Made by a program: the position numbers and the translations under genes
Assembly: GCF_000422545.1 (NCBI RefSeq)
Contig: NZ_AULZ01000015.1
Coordinates: forward strand, 1 to 64,000
Direction of reading: 5' to 3'
Length of the DNA: 64,000 nucleotides
Source: Desulfocurvibacter africanus subsp. africanus DSM 2603
Lineage (GTDB): Bacteria; Desulfobacterota; Desulfovibrionia; Desulfovibrionales; Desulfovibrionaceae
The notes under the pieces: model-generated
Database searches by the model: none
Seen by the model: only the letters and a program-made list of their open reading frames with translations
What the model was told of the DNA's origin: nothing
Shown: in pieces, positions 47,411 through 56,519 of the stretch
How positions within the stretch are numbered: the first letter of the stretch is position 1
Layout of the letters: each line of letters starts with the position of its first letter

Positions 47411-47665
47411 GGCGGGGACCTCGTTATGGTTGCGAATCAGGATGAATGTCCTGAGTTATGTTCTAGTAATACAATCGGCTGTTCGGCCGAAAAGTTTATC
47501 CGGCCGGGCAAGAGCAGCGAGAATCCTTCGCACACAAGGAACGGGAGCGGGTTTTCAGCCTGTTCCGGTGAGGCAGACAGCTTCAGAGTAGAGCCGTCAG
47601 GGCGAAATCACCCGCGTGAAACTGTCTGCACGGCTTAAGTCTATTGCAAAAGGAAGGACTAGGAG

Positions 47666-48463
47666 ATGTTGAAAGAGCTGCGCTTTCCGCCTGAAGTCGC
47701 TGAAAAGCTCAAGTGTTATGTCTACCGTTTGATTGACCCGCGTAATGGAGAAACATTTTACGTTGGGCGTGGCCAAGGTGATCGAATTTTCGAACATGTT
47801 CGCGCTGCATTGAACGTGAATGGAGTTACTTTGCTGGAAGATGCAGGAGAAGACGTTAAATTTGAGCGCATCCGCCAGATAGATGCCGAGGGCTTTGATG
47901 TCCACCACGTGATTCATTGCCATGGGTTATCCGAAGAGCAGGCCAAAGCTGTTGAATCGGCGTTGATCGATGTCTACCCAGGGTTGACCAATAAGCAGTT
48001 AGGTGCTGGATCTGTTGAATTTGGTCCTAAACATGTAAATCAGATTATTGTAAAATATGCTGCAGAAGAGGCGGTCTTTGATGATAGTTGCAACTATATG
48101 CTTATCAACATCAATAAAAGCATAGGGAATCGACCAAATGTTTATGAATGTGTTCGGCATGCTTGGGGAGTAGAGAGGTCACGTGCAGAAGGAAGTGACT
48201 ATGTGCTTGCTGTAGCTTGGGGTATAATCCGTGGCGTTTATGTGGCTGAAAGGTGGCTTGAAGCTACAGTCGAAAACTTTCCCGAGCAAGGTGCGTCTTG
48301 GAATAAAGAAGGTAAGCTCAATTTGGGCTTCGAAGGTAAAATGGCCAATCAGACAATTTGGGATTCCTTCGTAGGCAAGCGAGTGAATCTTTGGAGGAAA
48401 AGAGGAGCGCAGTATTCAGTACGTTATGTTGATAATAGGAGTAGGGCCAAAAACGCACGTTGA
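47666..48463 (+). CDS. GIY-YIG nuclease-family protein (LEM-3-like)
   Basis: 265 aa. N-terminal GIY-YIG domain at ~15-110 (YVYRLIDPRNGETFYVGRGQ, with a Gly-Arg-Gly replacing the usual catalytic context, GDRIFEHV). The remaining 150 residues are unassigned. The gene is AT-rich with codon use unlike the surrounding GC-rich genes, and no recognised partner is adjacent, so horizontal gain is likely. Domain-only restriction, repair or mobile-element functions are possible. AAGGA and AGGAG lie immediately upstream of the ATG. Confidence 0.75.
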   Translation: MLKELRFPPEVAEKLKCYVYRLIDPRNGETFYVGRGQGDRIFEHVRAALNVNGVTLLEDAGEDVKFERIRQIDAEGFDVHHVIHCHGLSEEQAKAVESALIDVYPGLTNKQLGAGSVEFGPKHVNQIIVKYAAEEAVFDDSCNYMLININKSIGNRPNVYECVRHAWGVERSRAEGSDYVLAVAWGIIRGVYVAERWLEATVENFPEQGASWNKEGKLNLGFEGKMANQTIWDSFVGKRVNLWRKRGAQYSVRYVDNRSRAKNAR

Positions 48464-48824
48464 TCGCAATGCCTTGTAATATCGACTTTTATTGATATGG
48501 CTCACGTGATGATCACGACCTGGTTACTGGAGCGTACGTTGCCCACACGCCCAATGCGTGCCTTGTTCGCTTTCTCATCGACGATAGGGGAGAGCTGACC
48601 ACGTCTTGAACTCCTGACTCCAAACAGGTAACCCTATCCACAAACAGGCATCCGGCAGACACGTAAGGACGCATCAGGGCGTCATGTCCCATGCTGGATC
48701 GCCTGGCCATTGACGCGAGCAGGGGATTTTGCCCTTCTCCGTACTGCCATCCAACCCACGGGAGACATCCCAAGGACCAGCAGCGCCACGGGCCACGCGC
48801 CCGTGCCCGCGCCACACATCGACC
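48464..48824. other. 361-bp intergenic region upstream of the PAS-LuxR regulator
   Basis: It contains an inverted repeat CGTGAT-G-ATCACG (48505-48517), which could be an operator. The open frame of the following gene extends to 48729, but that part looks non-coding. Nothing else recognised. Confidence 0.5.
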
Positions 48825-50156
48825 ATGCACAACACCCTCTCCATCCTTCGCACGCTGCCCGAGCACATGGAGTCCTTCCTGGCCCTGTGGGCCGAAGGCA
48901 TGCGCAAGGCCGGCTACCTCGAACACACCACGGCCAAGCGGGAAGACTGCATCGTGTCCTTGCAGATCTTCCTGCAGCCCATGCTGGCCACCCTGGAAGC
49001 GCAGGGCAGGGTGCCGGAGTTCGGGGAACTGGCGCGCGACACTGTCTGGTGCGGGCATCTGCTGGAGGCTGCCCGGAGGCACCGCTTCCGCGGCGTGACC
49101 CAGGACATGTTCATCGGCTGCTTCAAGACCATGGTGCAGGCCGTGGTCGACCTGCTGCCTGCCATCGCCGCGCCCCATGCCGCGCGCCTTGCCTGCGCGC
49201 GGGTGATCCAGCGCTTTGCCGACGCCTTCGAGACCGCGCTCGTGGCCGAGTGGACAGCCCTGTCCCGGCGCGAGGCCGACGAGCGCCTGGAAGGCTCGAA
49301 CCGCCTGCTGACCCTGGAGAAGAACAAGTACGAGAACATCCTGGCCGCTATCTCGGACCTCGTGCTGGTCGTGGCCGAGGACGGCACGGTGCTGGAGGCC
49401 AACCTCGCGGCGCGCAGGATCTTTGGCGAGCGCCTGGCCGGCGGGCTCGCGGTCTGGGATGCCCTGGGGCTGGAAGGCGGGTCCATGGCCGAGGTCCTGC
49501 GCTACTACCCCTCGGAGCAGGCCCACGAGATCCATGCCCCTGAGTCCGGGCCGCAGGGCGAGGAGCGTTACTTCGAACTCAAGATCATTCCGCTGTCCCT
49601 GGTCAGCCTGGCCTCCAGAGGCTACATCCTCGTGCTCAACGACATCACGGCGCACGTGCGCCAGCGCGACAGGCTTGAACAAGTGGTGGCCGAGCGCACC
49701 GAGGCCCTGCGCGCCGAGAAGACGCAGCTGCAGGAGATGAATATCACCCTGCGCCACGTCATGAGCAGCGTGGAAAAGGAGCGCGAGTCCGATCGCCACG
49801 CGATCGCGCACATCGTGGAGACCGTGCTGCTGCCGGCCCTGGAGCGCGTGCGCCGGGAAAGCGCGGCCGAGGTGCGCAAGGGCTACCTGGACATCCTGGG
49901 AGACCAGCTCGTGAAGCTGGCCCCGGGCGTGGGGCCTGACGGCGATGCGCGGCTGCTCAAGCTCACGCCCATGGAGATGAAGATCTGCCGCTTCATCCGC
50001 GCGGGCAGCTCCAGCAAGGACATCGCCGAGGCCATGAACCTCTCGTCCGGAACCATCCAGACCCACCGCAAGAACATACGCAAGAAGCTGGCCCTCCAGG
50101 GCCAGGACATCAACCTGTACACCTACCTGCAGTCCCTCGCCCCGTCGGCGTCCTGA
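48825..50156 (+). CDS. PAS-domain LuxR-family transcriptional regulator
   Basis: About 443 aa from the ATG at 48825. The N-terminal ~165 residues are helical (ALWAEGMRKAGYLEHTTAKR, in part) and resemble a small sensory domain. A PAS-like domain covers ~180-300 (ENILAAISDLVLVVAEDGTV), a coiled-coil linker ~300-355 follows, then a LuxR-type HTH at ~385-440 (LTPMEMKICRFIRAGSSSKD, then IQTHRKNIRKKLAL). The output HTH is of the GerE type, with no receiver domain. Placed upstream of a Tat-exported molybdoenzyme operon, so it probably regulates that operon (inference). A weak Shine-Dalgarno makes the start tentative. Confidence 0.82.
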   Translation: MHNTLSILRTLPEHMESFLALWAEGMRKAGYLEHTTAKREDCIVSLQIFLQPMLATLEAQGRVPEFGELARDTVWCGHLLEAARRHRFRGVTQDMFIGCFKTMVQAVVDLLPAIAAPHAARLACARVIQRFADAFETALVAEWTALSRREADERLEGSNRLLTLEKNKYENILAAISDLVLVVAEDGTVLEANLAARRIFGERLAGGLAVWDALGLEGGSMAEVLRYYPSEQAHEIHAPESGPQGEERYFELKIIPLSLVSLASRGYILVLNDITAHVRQRDRLEQVVAERTEALRAEKTQLQEMNITLRHVMSSVEKERESDRHAIAHIVETVLLPALERVRRESAAEVRKGYLDILGDQLVKLAPGVGPDGDARLLKLTPMEMKICRFIRAGSSSKDIAEAMNLSSGTIQTHRKNIRKKLALQGQDINLYTYLQSLAPSAS

Positions 50157-50336
50157 GCCCCTAGTACCGGCGGCCCAGGGCCGTTGCAGCCCCTTATGCG
50201 GCCCGCGAACGAACCGCGCGGGCTCTGGAGGACGTGCCGGGGCCGCGCCCCCTTGCGGGTGGCGTCCGGGGAGGGCGGCGCCCTGCCCGGTTCAAGGGAG
50301 ATCCGCCGCAGCGCCGCGCGCTTGCTTGCTGCGGCC

Positions 50337-50467
50337 CTAGAACTGAGTGCTTTTAAGACGCACGCTCCAGCGTTGACGGCGCAAGTGAATTGCGCCTACG
50401 CCGAAGCTGGCGGCAAGCCATGCCGACGCATGGCTTGCAGAGCATTTTCAAAAGCAAAATGCGCTAT
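50337..50467 (-). repeat. Dispersed multi-hairpin repeat, copy 7
   Basis: Reverse-oriented full copy with divergent ends (CTAGAACTGAGTGC; AATGCGCTA). A degenerate second-family sequence (GTCCGGGGAGGGCGGCGCCCTGCCC) lies just upstream at about 50265-50290. Confidence 0.85.
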
Positions 50468-50468
50468 T

Positions 50469-50486
50469 GGGTATATGAATATACCC
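50469..50486. promoter_or_regulatory. Palindrome upstream of the molybdoenzyme operon
   Basis: GGGTATAT-GA-ATATACCC directly after repeat copy 7, 59 bp before the torD-like start. A candidate operator for the adjacent LuxR-type regulator. Confidence 0.5.
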
Positions 50487-50524
50487 ATTCTTTCCCCAAT
50501 ACCTCTCCTTGTGACAGCTGCCCT

Positions 50525-50546
50525 ATGGTCCCTATTGGTGGACCAT
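50525..50546 (+). promoter_or_regulatory. Hairpin over the torD-like start codon
   Basis: ATGGTCC-CTATTGGT-GGACCAT. The first two bases of the start codon (50545-50547) lie in the 3' arm. There is no Shine-Dalgarno, so this could reduce translation of the first gene. Confidence 0.45.
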
Positions 50547-51147
50547 GCACACACACTGCCCTGAATCCCTTGGCGAACTCAGGCGGCCTCTGGCGCAGGA
50601 CGTACGTCGTGCCTGCGCGTTGCGAGACTTCTTCCTGGCCTCAGGCGGCGCGGACATGGTCCGGGCCGCGCGGCTCCTGGCCTGCGAGGACGCCGCCGGT
50701 CCGGACCTGGCTGCAGCCGATCCGGCGCAGGTCGAGTTCGCCTTCAACCGGCTTTTCGTGGGGCCCATGGCCCTGGAGGCCCCGCCGTTCGCCTCGGTTT
50801 ACCTGGAGCCCGAGCCCCTGGTCATGGGCAAAACGACCCTGAGCGTGCGCGGCGTCTATCACGCCCTGGGCCTGGCCTCCTTTCTGGAGGGCAGCCTGCC
50901 CGACGACCACCTGGGCCTGGAGCTGGACTGCGCGGCGATCATGCACGCGGCCCTGGAGCAAAGGCCCGACCGGACATTGAGCGAGCTGTACGCCTGGTTC
51001 GTGGGCGAGCACATGGCGGCCTGGGTGCCTGCCTTTGCCGCGCGGGTGGAGGCGGCCGCCTCGACAACCCCGGTCATCGCGTATTGCGTCCGCCAGCTCC
51101 TGCGCTGGCTGGATGAGGGAGTCGCCGCCACGAGCGGCAAAGCCTGA
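50545..51147 (+). CDS. TorD/DmsD-family molybdoenzyme chaperone
   Basis: 200-aa all-helical cytoplasmic chaperone. The family motifs are EFAFNRLFVGPMALEAPPFA, SVYLEPEPLVMG and PDDHLGLELDCAAIMHAAL. TorD-family proteins bind the twin-arginine signal and the apo form of a cognate molybdoenzyme until the cofactor is inserted. The cognate enzyme is surely the product of the next gene, 49 bp downstream. No Shine-Dalgarno and a hairpin at the start codon. Confidence 0.85.
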   Translation: MHTHCPESLGELRRPLAQDVRRACALRDFFLASGGADMVRAARLLACEDAAGPDLAAADPAQVEFAFNRLFVGPMALEAPPFASVYLEPEPLVMGKTTLSVRGVYHALGLASFLEGSLPDDHLGLELDCAAIMHAALEQRPDRTLSELYAWFVGEHMAAWVPAFAARVEAAASTTPVIAYCVRQLLRWLDEGVAATSGKA

Positions 51148-51196
51148 GCGTATGAGCAAATTGCCTGAGCGTAAGCATAAATCGGAGGATGACAGC

Positions 51197-53476
51197 ATGA
51201 CCCGAACCAAGGCGAATGGAAGTCCGCAGGCCTCCGGGGGCGGCCTGTCCCGGAGACGCTTCCTCGAAGGGCTGTTGGCCGCAGGCGCGCTGGCCGCCGT
51301 GCCGGGCAGCTTCCTGCGCCCGCTGAGCGCCCCGGCGGGCGGCGCCTACCTGGACGGCTATGAGGTGTTCCGCAACGCCTGCCCGCGCAACTGCTACGAC
51401 ACATGCAGCATCAAGACCTTCGTCAAGGACGGCGTGATCCAGTTCATCGAGGGCGCGCCCGAATCGAGCTTCACCCGGGGCGGAACCTGCGTGAAGGGCT
51501 ATGCCTACACGCGCCGGCCCTACAGCCCGGACCGCATCAAGTATCCCATGGTCCAGGAGGGCCGCGGCAGCGGCAACTGGAAGCGCGTGTCCTGGGACGA
51601 GGCCATGGAGCGCATCGCCAAAAAGCTCCTGGACATGGAGGCGCTGGACGGCAACCTGCTGGGCCTTGCGCTGACCAAGTATTCGGGCAACTTCGGCATC
51701 ACCAACTACGGCGTGGAGGGGTTGCTGACCTCCCTGGGCTACACCACGCGCCTGACCGGCACTCCCTGCTGGCCAGCGGGCATCGACGCCCAGAACTACG
51801 ATATGGGCGACATGTGGTGCAACGACCCCGAGGACATGGCGCAGTCCCGCTACATCATCCTGTGGGGCGCGAACCCGGCCTGGAATTCGGTGCATTCGGT
51901 CAAGTACATCTACGAGGCCCGCGAGCGCGGGGCCAAGGTCGTGTGCATCGACCCGGTGCTGACCCAGACCGCGGTCAAGGCGGACGAGTACTGGCAGGTC
52001 AAGGCCTCCACCGACGGCGCGCTGGCGCTGGGCATGGCCCGCCACATCCTGGATAAGGGCCTGGTGGACGAGCAGTGGGTCCGGGCGAATTCCGTGGGCT
52101 TTGAGGAGTTCGCCGCCTACCTGCGCGAAAGCGTCAGCGTGGAATGGGCCGCGCAGGAGTCCGGCATCCCGGCCGAGAGGCTCGCCCGCGTGGCCGAGGA
52201 GTTCGCCCAGGCCAAGCCGGCCACCATCTGGATCGGCTACGGCATGCAGCGCCACGCCAATGGTGGAGCCTCGGTGCGCGCCGTGGACGCCCTGGTGGCC
52301 ATGACGGGCAACGTGGGCAAGGTCGGCGGCGGGGCGCGCTACGGCCATTTGCGGACCTGGGGCTTCAACTACCACGCCATGCTGCAGAAGCGGCCCGAGG
52401 GCAAGAAGGGCGTGCCCGGCAAGGTCGAGGTCAAGGGCGACTTCCACTTCACCGGCGACGAGGGCCAGGGCGTGTCCTACTCGGACCGCCTCCTGAACAT
52501 CAACAAGACCGCCCAGGAGCTGCTCGACGCGCAGAACCCGCCCGTGCGCATGCTGTGGGTCTCCTGCAAGAACCCCTTCAGCCAGGACTTCGACCGCAAC
52601 AAGCTGCAGAAGGCCTTCGAGAAGCTGGAGACGGTGGTCGTGGTGGACCAGTTCTTCAACCAGACCGCGGCCATGGCCGACATCGTCCTGCCTGTGACCA
52701 CCCTGTTCGAGGAGTGGAGCGTCAACGTCTCCTACTGGCACTACTGGCTGTCCATCAACGAACAGGCCATCAAGCCCATGTACGAGGCCAAGTCGAACAT
52801 CGAGATCGCCGCGGCGCTGTCCAGGAAGATGAACGCGCTTGCTCCGGGCTCCTGCACCTTCCCCACGGACATCGACACCAAGGAGTGGATGGAGAAGGAG
52901 TTCAACCAGGGCATCCACGACCTGTTCGGCATCACCTCCTGGGAGGAGCTGAAGGCCGGTCCCAGGAAGGCGCGCATGCCCTCGTCGGCGGCGTGGCATG
53001 ACCTGAAGTTCGGCACCCCTTCGGGCAAGTACGAGTTCAAGTCCGAGCTGGCAGCCTCCCATGGCCACGCGGCCCTGCCCATGTACGTGCAGCCGCGCAA
53101 GCCCACGGCCAGGCTGCGGCTGCTGACTCCCCACACCAAGTTCGGCCTGCACTCGCAGTTCGTGAACCTGGACTGGATGGAGGACTTCAATCCCGAACCC
53201 TTTGTCTACATCCACCCGAGGACGGCGGCGGAACACGGCATCGAGGAAGGCGACATGGTCCGGGTCTTCAACGACATCGGCCAGGAGAGGCTGCGCTGCA
53301 AGCTCACGGACAACGTGCCGGCCGACACGATCATGATGTACGAGGCCTGGTTCCGCAGGATGTCCTACAACTGCCAGAATCTGGTCGACGACACGCCCGC
53401 CGACATGGGCGCATACAAGACCGGGCAGCCCGGCGTGGCCATTCACGACCAGTTCGCCAACCTGGCCAAGGCCTAA
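51197..53476 (+). CDS. Molybdopterin oxidoreductase catalytic subunit (DMSO-reductase family, Tat-exported)
   Basis: 759 aa from the ATG at 51197 (GGAGG eight bases upstream; the frame is open to 51035). Twin-arginine signal SRRRFLEGLL at residues 18-27. An N-terminal 4Fe-4S site has Cys62, Cys66, Cys70 and Cys98 (CPRNCYDTC and GGTC). The Mo-bis-PGD domain contains LTGTPCWPAGIDA with Cys191 as the probable Mo ligand, WGANPAWNSVHS and a C-terminal dinucleotide-binding domain. A Cys ligand resembles thiosulfate/polysulfide reductases (PhsA, PsrA) more than DmsA (Ser). No TGA is present, so it is not a selenoprotein. The substrate is undefined (DMSO, polysulfide, thiosulfate and others are possible). 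First structural gene of the A-B-C set. Confidence 0.88.
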   Translation: MTRTKANGSPQASGGGLSRRRFLEGLLAAGALAAVPGSFLRPLSAPAGGAYLDGYEVFRNACPRNCYDTCSIKTFVKDGVIQFIEGAPESSFTRGGTCVKGYAYTRRPYSPDRIKYPMVQEGRGSGNWKRVSWDEAMERIAKKLLDMEALDGNLLGLALTKYSGNFGITNYGVEGLLTSLGYTTRLTGTPCWPAGIDAQNYDMGDMWCNDPEDMAQSRYIILWGANPAWNSVHSVKYIYEARERGAKVVCIDPVLTQTAVKADEYWQVKASTDGALALGMARHILDKGLVDEQWVRANSVGFEEFAAYLRESVSVEWAAQESGIPAERLARVAEEFAQAKPATIWIGYGMQRHANGGASVRAVDALVAMTGNVGKVGGGARYGHLRTWGFNYHAMLQKRPEGKKGVPGKVEVKGDFHFTGDEGQGVSYSDRLLNINKTAQELLDAQNPPVRMLWVSCKNPFSQDFDRNKLQKAFEKLETVVVVDQFFNQTAAMADIVLPVTTLFEEWSVNVSYWHYWLSINEQAIKPMYEAKSNIEIAAALSRKMNALAPGSCTFPTDIDTKEWMEKEFNQGIHDLFGITSWEELKAGPRKARMPSSAAWHDLKFGTPSGKYEFKSELAASHGHAALPMYVQPRKPTARLRLLTPHTKFGLHSQFVNLDWMEDFNPEPFVYIHPRTAAEHGIEEGDMVRVFNDIGQERLRCKLTDNVPADTIMMYEAWFRRMSYNCQNLVDDTPADMGAYKTGQPGVAIHDQFANLAKA

Positions 53477-53493
53477 GGGTAGGGAGGAAGGCA

Positions 53494-54063
53494 ATGCAAC
53501 GGCAACTCGCATTCTACGTCGACGCCGAGCGCTGCATCGGCTGCTTCACATGCGCCATGGCGTGCAAGAACCAGTATCACCAGGAAAACGGGGTCGTCTG
53601 GCGCATGGTCCACGACCTCAAGGCAGAGATCTACCCCCATCGGGAGCGGGCCTTCTATTCCCTGGCCTGCAATCACTGTGAAAATCCGACCTGCCTGAAT
53701 GTCTGTCCCGTGAAGGCCTATTACAAGCGGGACAAGGACGGAATCGTTGTCCACGAGCAGGAGAAGTGCATCGGCTGCGGCAACTGCATCCGCTCCTGTC
53801 CCTACGGCGCGCCCAAGTACAACCCGGTGGGCAAGCACGCCGAGAAATGCAGCTTCTGCTGGCAGCGCGTCGACGCCGGGCTCCTGCCCGCCTGCGTGCA
53901 GTCCTGCCCGGTATCGGCGCTACGCATGGTCGATCTGGCGGATCTGGATGAGACGGGGTTGGTCCGGTTCCCTCCAGGCTTCCCCAAGTTCCCGGCCCTC
54001 AACCCGTCCGTGCGTTTCCGCGCGCCCAAGCTGCCCACATTCATCAGGAGGGACGAAGCATGA
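53494..54063 (+). CDS. Four-cluster ferredoxin subunit (DmsB/PhsB-like)
   Basis: 189 aa with four 4Fe-4S motifs: CIGCFTCAMACK (17-28 or so), CNHCENPTCLNVCP, CIGCGNCIRSCP and CSFCWQR followed by CVQSCP. It passes electrons between the membrane anchor and the molybdoenzyme. It lies 17 bp after the catalytic gene with a GGAGG Shine-Dalgarno, and its stop overlaps the anchor gene's ATG. Confidence 0.92.
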   Translation: MQRQLAFYVDAERCIGCFTCAMACKNQYHQENGVVWRMVHDLKAEIYPHRERAFYSLACNHCENPTCLNVCPVKAYYKRDKDGIVVHEQEKCIGCGNCIRSCPYGAPKYNPVGKHAEKCSFCWQRVDAGLLPACVQSCPVSALRMVDLADLDETGLVRFPPGFPKFPALNPSVRFRAPKLPTFIRRDEA

Positions 54064-54857
54064 GTTCCCTGGAAATCCCCCTTGTCCTGTTCACCGTGCT
54101 GGCACAAGCGGCCGTCGGCACGGTGCTGGTCAGCGGCCTGCGCCAGCACGCCGCCCCGGGTCTCGCGGGCGACGTGCGCAGGGAGTGGTTCACGGCCTCG
54201 GGCATCCTGCTCCTGGGGCTCGCCGCGTCCCTGTTCCACCTCGGGCATCCGCTGGGCGCGCTGGGTGCCATCAAGCACCTGAGCAGGGCCTGGCTGTCCC
54301 GCGAGGTTCTGGGCACGGGTCTGTTCCTGGCCCTGGCCGTGGCGGGCGCACTGACGGCCAGGGAGAAGATCGGCAAGGTCCTTGTCCTGACGGCCTCGCT
54401 CGTTGGGCTGCTGGCCGTGTTCGCCATGGGCATGACCTATGCGCCGCCCAGCTATCCGGCCTTGAACAACGCCCTGCCGCTGGTCTTCTTCCTGCTGACG
54501 GCCCTGTTGCTCGGATCCGGAGTGGCCGCCTTGTTCAGCCCCGAATCCAGGCAGCCCATGCTGTGCTCCATCCTGGGCGTGAGCCTGATCATCGCCCTGG
54601 TGGTCTACCTGGTCGTGCCCTGCGTCTGGCTGTCCGGCTCAACGGTCATGGCCGCCACGGGCAAGGCCTGGATGTCCTCGCCCCTGTACTGGGGCCGCAT
54701 CGTCGTCGGTCTGGTCCTGCCGCTCGTGGTGCTGTGGAAGGCCAGGCGCGTGCCGGCCTGGCTGCTGGCGCCGCTGCTGGCGGGTGAACTCATGGGCCGC
54801 ATGATCTTCTTTGCCGCAACCGTGCACACCGCCACCAGCATCGGCGGCCTCTATTAG
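54060..54857 (+). CDS. DmsC-family membrane anchor subunit
   Basis: 265-aa inner-membrane protein with eight predicted segments (start SLEIPLVLFTVLAQAAVG, then LVSGLRQHAAPGLAG; RREWFTASGILLLGLAASLF, in part). DmsC-type anchors oxidise menaquinol and tether the A-B subunits. Together with the TorD-like, A and B genes this is a complete respiratory molybdoenzyme operon. The family fits DmsC better than PsrC/NrfD. Confidence 0.88.
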   Translation: MSSLEIPLVLFTVLAQAAVGTVLVSGLRQHAAPGLAGDVRREWFTASGILLLGLAASLFHLGHPLGALGAIKHLSRAWLSREVLGTGLFLALAVAGALTAREKIGKVLVLTASLVGLLAVFAMGMTYAPPSYPALNNALPLVFFLLTALLLGSGVAALFSPESRQPMLCSILGVSLIIALVVYLVVPCVWLSGSTVMAATGKAWMSSPLYWGRIVVGLVLPLVVLWKARRVPAWLLAPLLAGELMGRMIFFAATVHTATSIGGLY

Positions 54858-54869
54858 GGTCGTTCGCGA

Positions 54870-55448
54870 ATGAGATGCGCGGTTCAGGAGCGTACCCGCT
54901 TCTGGTGGGAGGGAGCCGGGGAGGGTAAAACCCTTCCCGGCTCCCATGTCCCGAGTCCTTGGAGCCGGGCCAGCCTCGCCCGCTGGGCCGTGTGCCTGGC
55001 GGCGTGTCTGGGCCTCGCGGTTGCGCCGGCCCCGATACGACCGCAGGCCTTGGCAGGAACGCCCGGCACGGCTGCCGGCGAGACGACGCAGGGCAGGGCG
55101 GAGGCCTGCCCCCTGACCACGCCGCGCCACAAAGCGCAGCTGAAGACGCCGAGAGTGGAAGGCCGCGTGGAGGAGGCGGTCATGCTCGAACTGGCCCTGA
55201 CGCCTCCCGACGTGCCCATGGGCTTCTTCGTCACCAGCCTGGCCGACGTGCTGGAGGCCCCGGCCGGGGCCACGGGCGAGCGCCGGCCCAGACTGCTGAC
55301 CGGCTTCCCGCGCATCCGCTTCGTCGCAGCCGTGCCCGGGGACTACCGCCTGGCCATCCGCCTGAGCCTGGTCGCCAAATCCAGCTGCGGCGGAGTAAAG
55401 GCCGCCACGCTCCTGGAGCAGGAGGCCCTGGTGCGCATCCGCCCCTGA
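54870..55448 (+). CDS. Putative exported protein at the end of the molybdoenzyme operon
   Basis: Up to 192 aa. The first ~25 residues of the ORF are encoded by a second-family-like repeat (54890-54948: GGGAGGGAGCCGGGGAGGG, AAACCCTTCCCGGCTCCC), so the real start may be the GTG at 54990, which would begin MCLAACLGLAVAPAP, a signal-peptide-like sequence. The mature part has no known family (contains LALTPPDVPMGFFVTSLADV, then FPRIRFVAAVPGDYRLAIRL). Possibly a periplasmic accessory factor of the upstream enzyme (inference). The 54858-55675 region otherwise holds nothing recognised. Confidence 0.5.
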   Translation: MRCAVQERTRFWWEGAGEGKTLPGSHVPSPWSRASLARWAVCLAACLGLAVAPAPIRPQALAGTPGTAAGETTQGRAEACPLTTPRHKAQLKTPRVEGRVEEAVMLELALTPPDVPMGFFVTSLADVLEAPAGATGERRPRLLTGFPRIRFVAAVPGDYRLAIRLSLVAKSSCGGVKAATLLEQEALVRIRP

Positions 55449-55675
55449 GCAGCGAGCGGCCCTTGGCCCATCGCACAACTCGCCCTCAGCCTCTATCTCG
55501 CCACCACCTAGGCAAGCAATCACCATTTCCATCACCGCAACACCCTTCGCGCACGGCCTCATGCTCAGCCTGGTGCACGTTTGCGGCCTGGTCCGCAACA
55601 CCTGCTGGAAAGACCCGCGCCTGGATCTGGAGCTGCTCGGGCCTTTTCAGGCCGCGCCGCTTCTCGCGCCCTTGC

Positions 55676-56359
55676 TCAACAGAAATTGTGCGTTATGTAG
55701 ACGGTCTTGTTGCCCGGCGAGTAGGCCAGCCCCAGGCCGTCCTTGGTGAAGTGCTTGTTGAGTATGATGGCCCTGTGCGGAGGGGAGTTCATCCAGCCGG
55801 TGACGATCTTCTCGGCCATCTCCTCGGGCGTGAACCAGGTGTACTCCTCGGAGACCTGCTGCCCGCCGCGCATGGTGCGCCGGATGTTCTTGTAGGCCGT
55901 GACCTGGAAGATGTTCTCGCCGATGCCCTGGTACCTGTTGCCGCCCACGGGCACGCGGCATTCGTAGCCATACTTGTCGGCCCGGTCCGAGGGTGTCCGG
56001 CCTTCGGGGCTGTTGTGGCTGAAGTAGTTGCGTCGGGCCATGTCCTGGCTGTGGCTAAGTGCTATGGCCGCCAGCTCCTTGGTATGGGTCAGGGTTTTCA
56101 GTCCGTGCTCGGCCCTGATCTGGTTGATGCGCTTGTGCACGGCATCGGCCACGGCCTTGAGGTTGACGGGCGCCTGGGAGCCGGGAGGTGTCGCCGCCGT
56201 GGCCTGAATTGCCGGGAAAGCCGACCAGACAAGGGCAGCCATCAATATTATCAAGGCCAGGCACAGCAGGCGGACGCATGGTTTGAGGGCATATGCGGAC
56301 GTGCTGCTTGCGTGCCTTGGCCATCTTGTCCATTCGGCCCAACCGGTCCATTTGGGCAT
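55676..56359 (-). CDS. CAP-domain (SCP-like) exported protein
   Basis: 227 aa. A signal or membrane-anchor segment lies around residues 28-52 (VRLLCLALIILMAALVWSAF), then a CAP/SCP domain from about 75 to 227: INQIRAEHGL, SHSQDMARRNYFSHNSPEG, GENIFQV and WMNSPPHRAIILN. The Asp/Glu/His residues of the CAP cavity are visible (HSQDMARRNYFSH, GEN, SPPHR). Bacterial CAP proteins (YkwD-like) are extracellular, with unclear activity. AGGAGG precedes the ATG. The stop codon is TAA-type, unrelated to any repeat. Confidence 0.85.
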   Translation of the reverse strand: MPKWTGWAEWTRWPRHASSTSAYALKPCVRLLCLALIILMAALVWSAFPAIQATAATPPGSQAPVNLKAVADAVHKRINQIRAEHGLKTLTHTKELAAIALSHSQDMARRNYFSHNSPEGRTPSDRADKYGYECRVPVGGNRYQGIGENIFQVTAYKNIRRTMRGGQQVSEEYTWFTPEEMAEKIVTGWMNSPPHRAIILNKHFTKDGLGLAYSPGNKTVYITHNFC

Positions 56360-56519
56360 CGATTTTTCCTCCTGTTTCCCGTGCGGCGGGCTTCGGCACG
56401 AGGCCTTGAAGGCCCGACGGATTCGGGTTATTTGATTCGACTTGGCCCGACGGATTCTCGTCTCATTTTAACACCATGACAGAAACGCGTCTCGCGTTCA
56501 ACATACGGCGAAGCGACCA

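Noticed and set aside
47426-47638. A 70-codon ORF in front of the GIY-YIG gene.
   Set aside because: No ribosome-binding site; composition consistent with intergenic sequence.
51197-53476. A selenocysteine codon in the molybdoenzyme catalytic subunit, expected if it were a formate dehydrogenase.
   Set aside because: The frame has no TGA and the loop near the Mo site carries Cys191 (TPCWPAG); other motifs do not match formate dehydrogenases.
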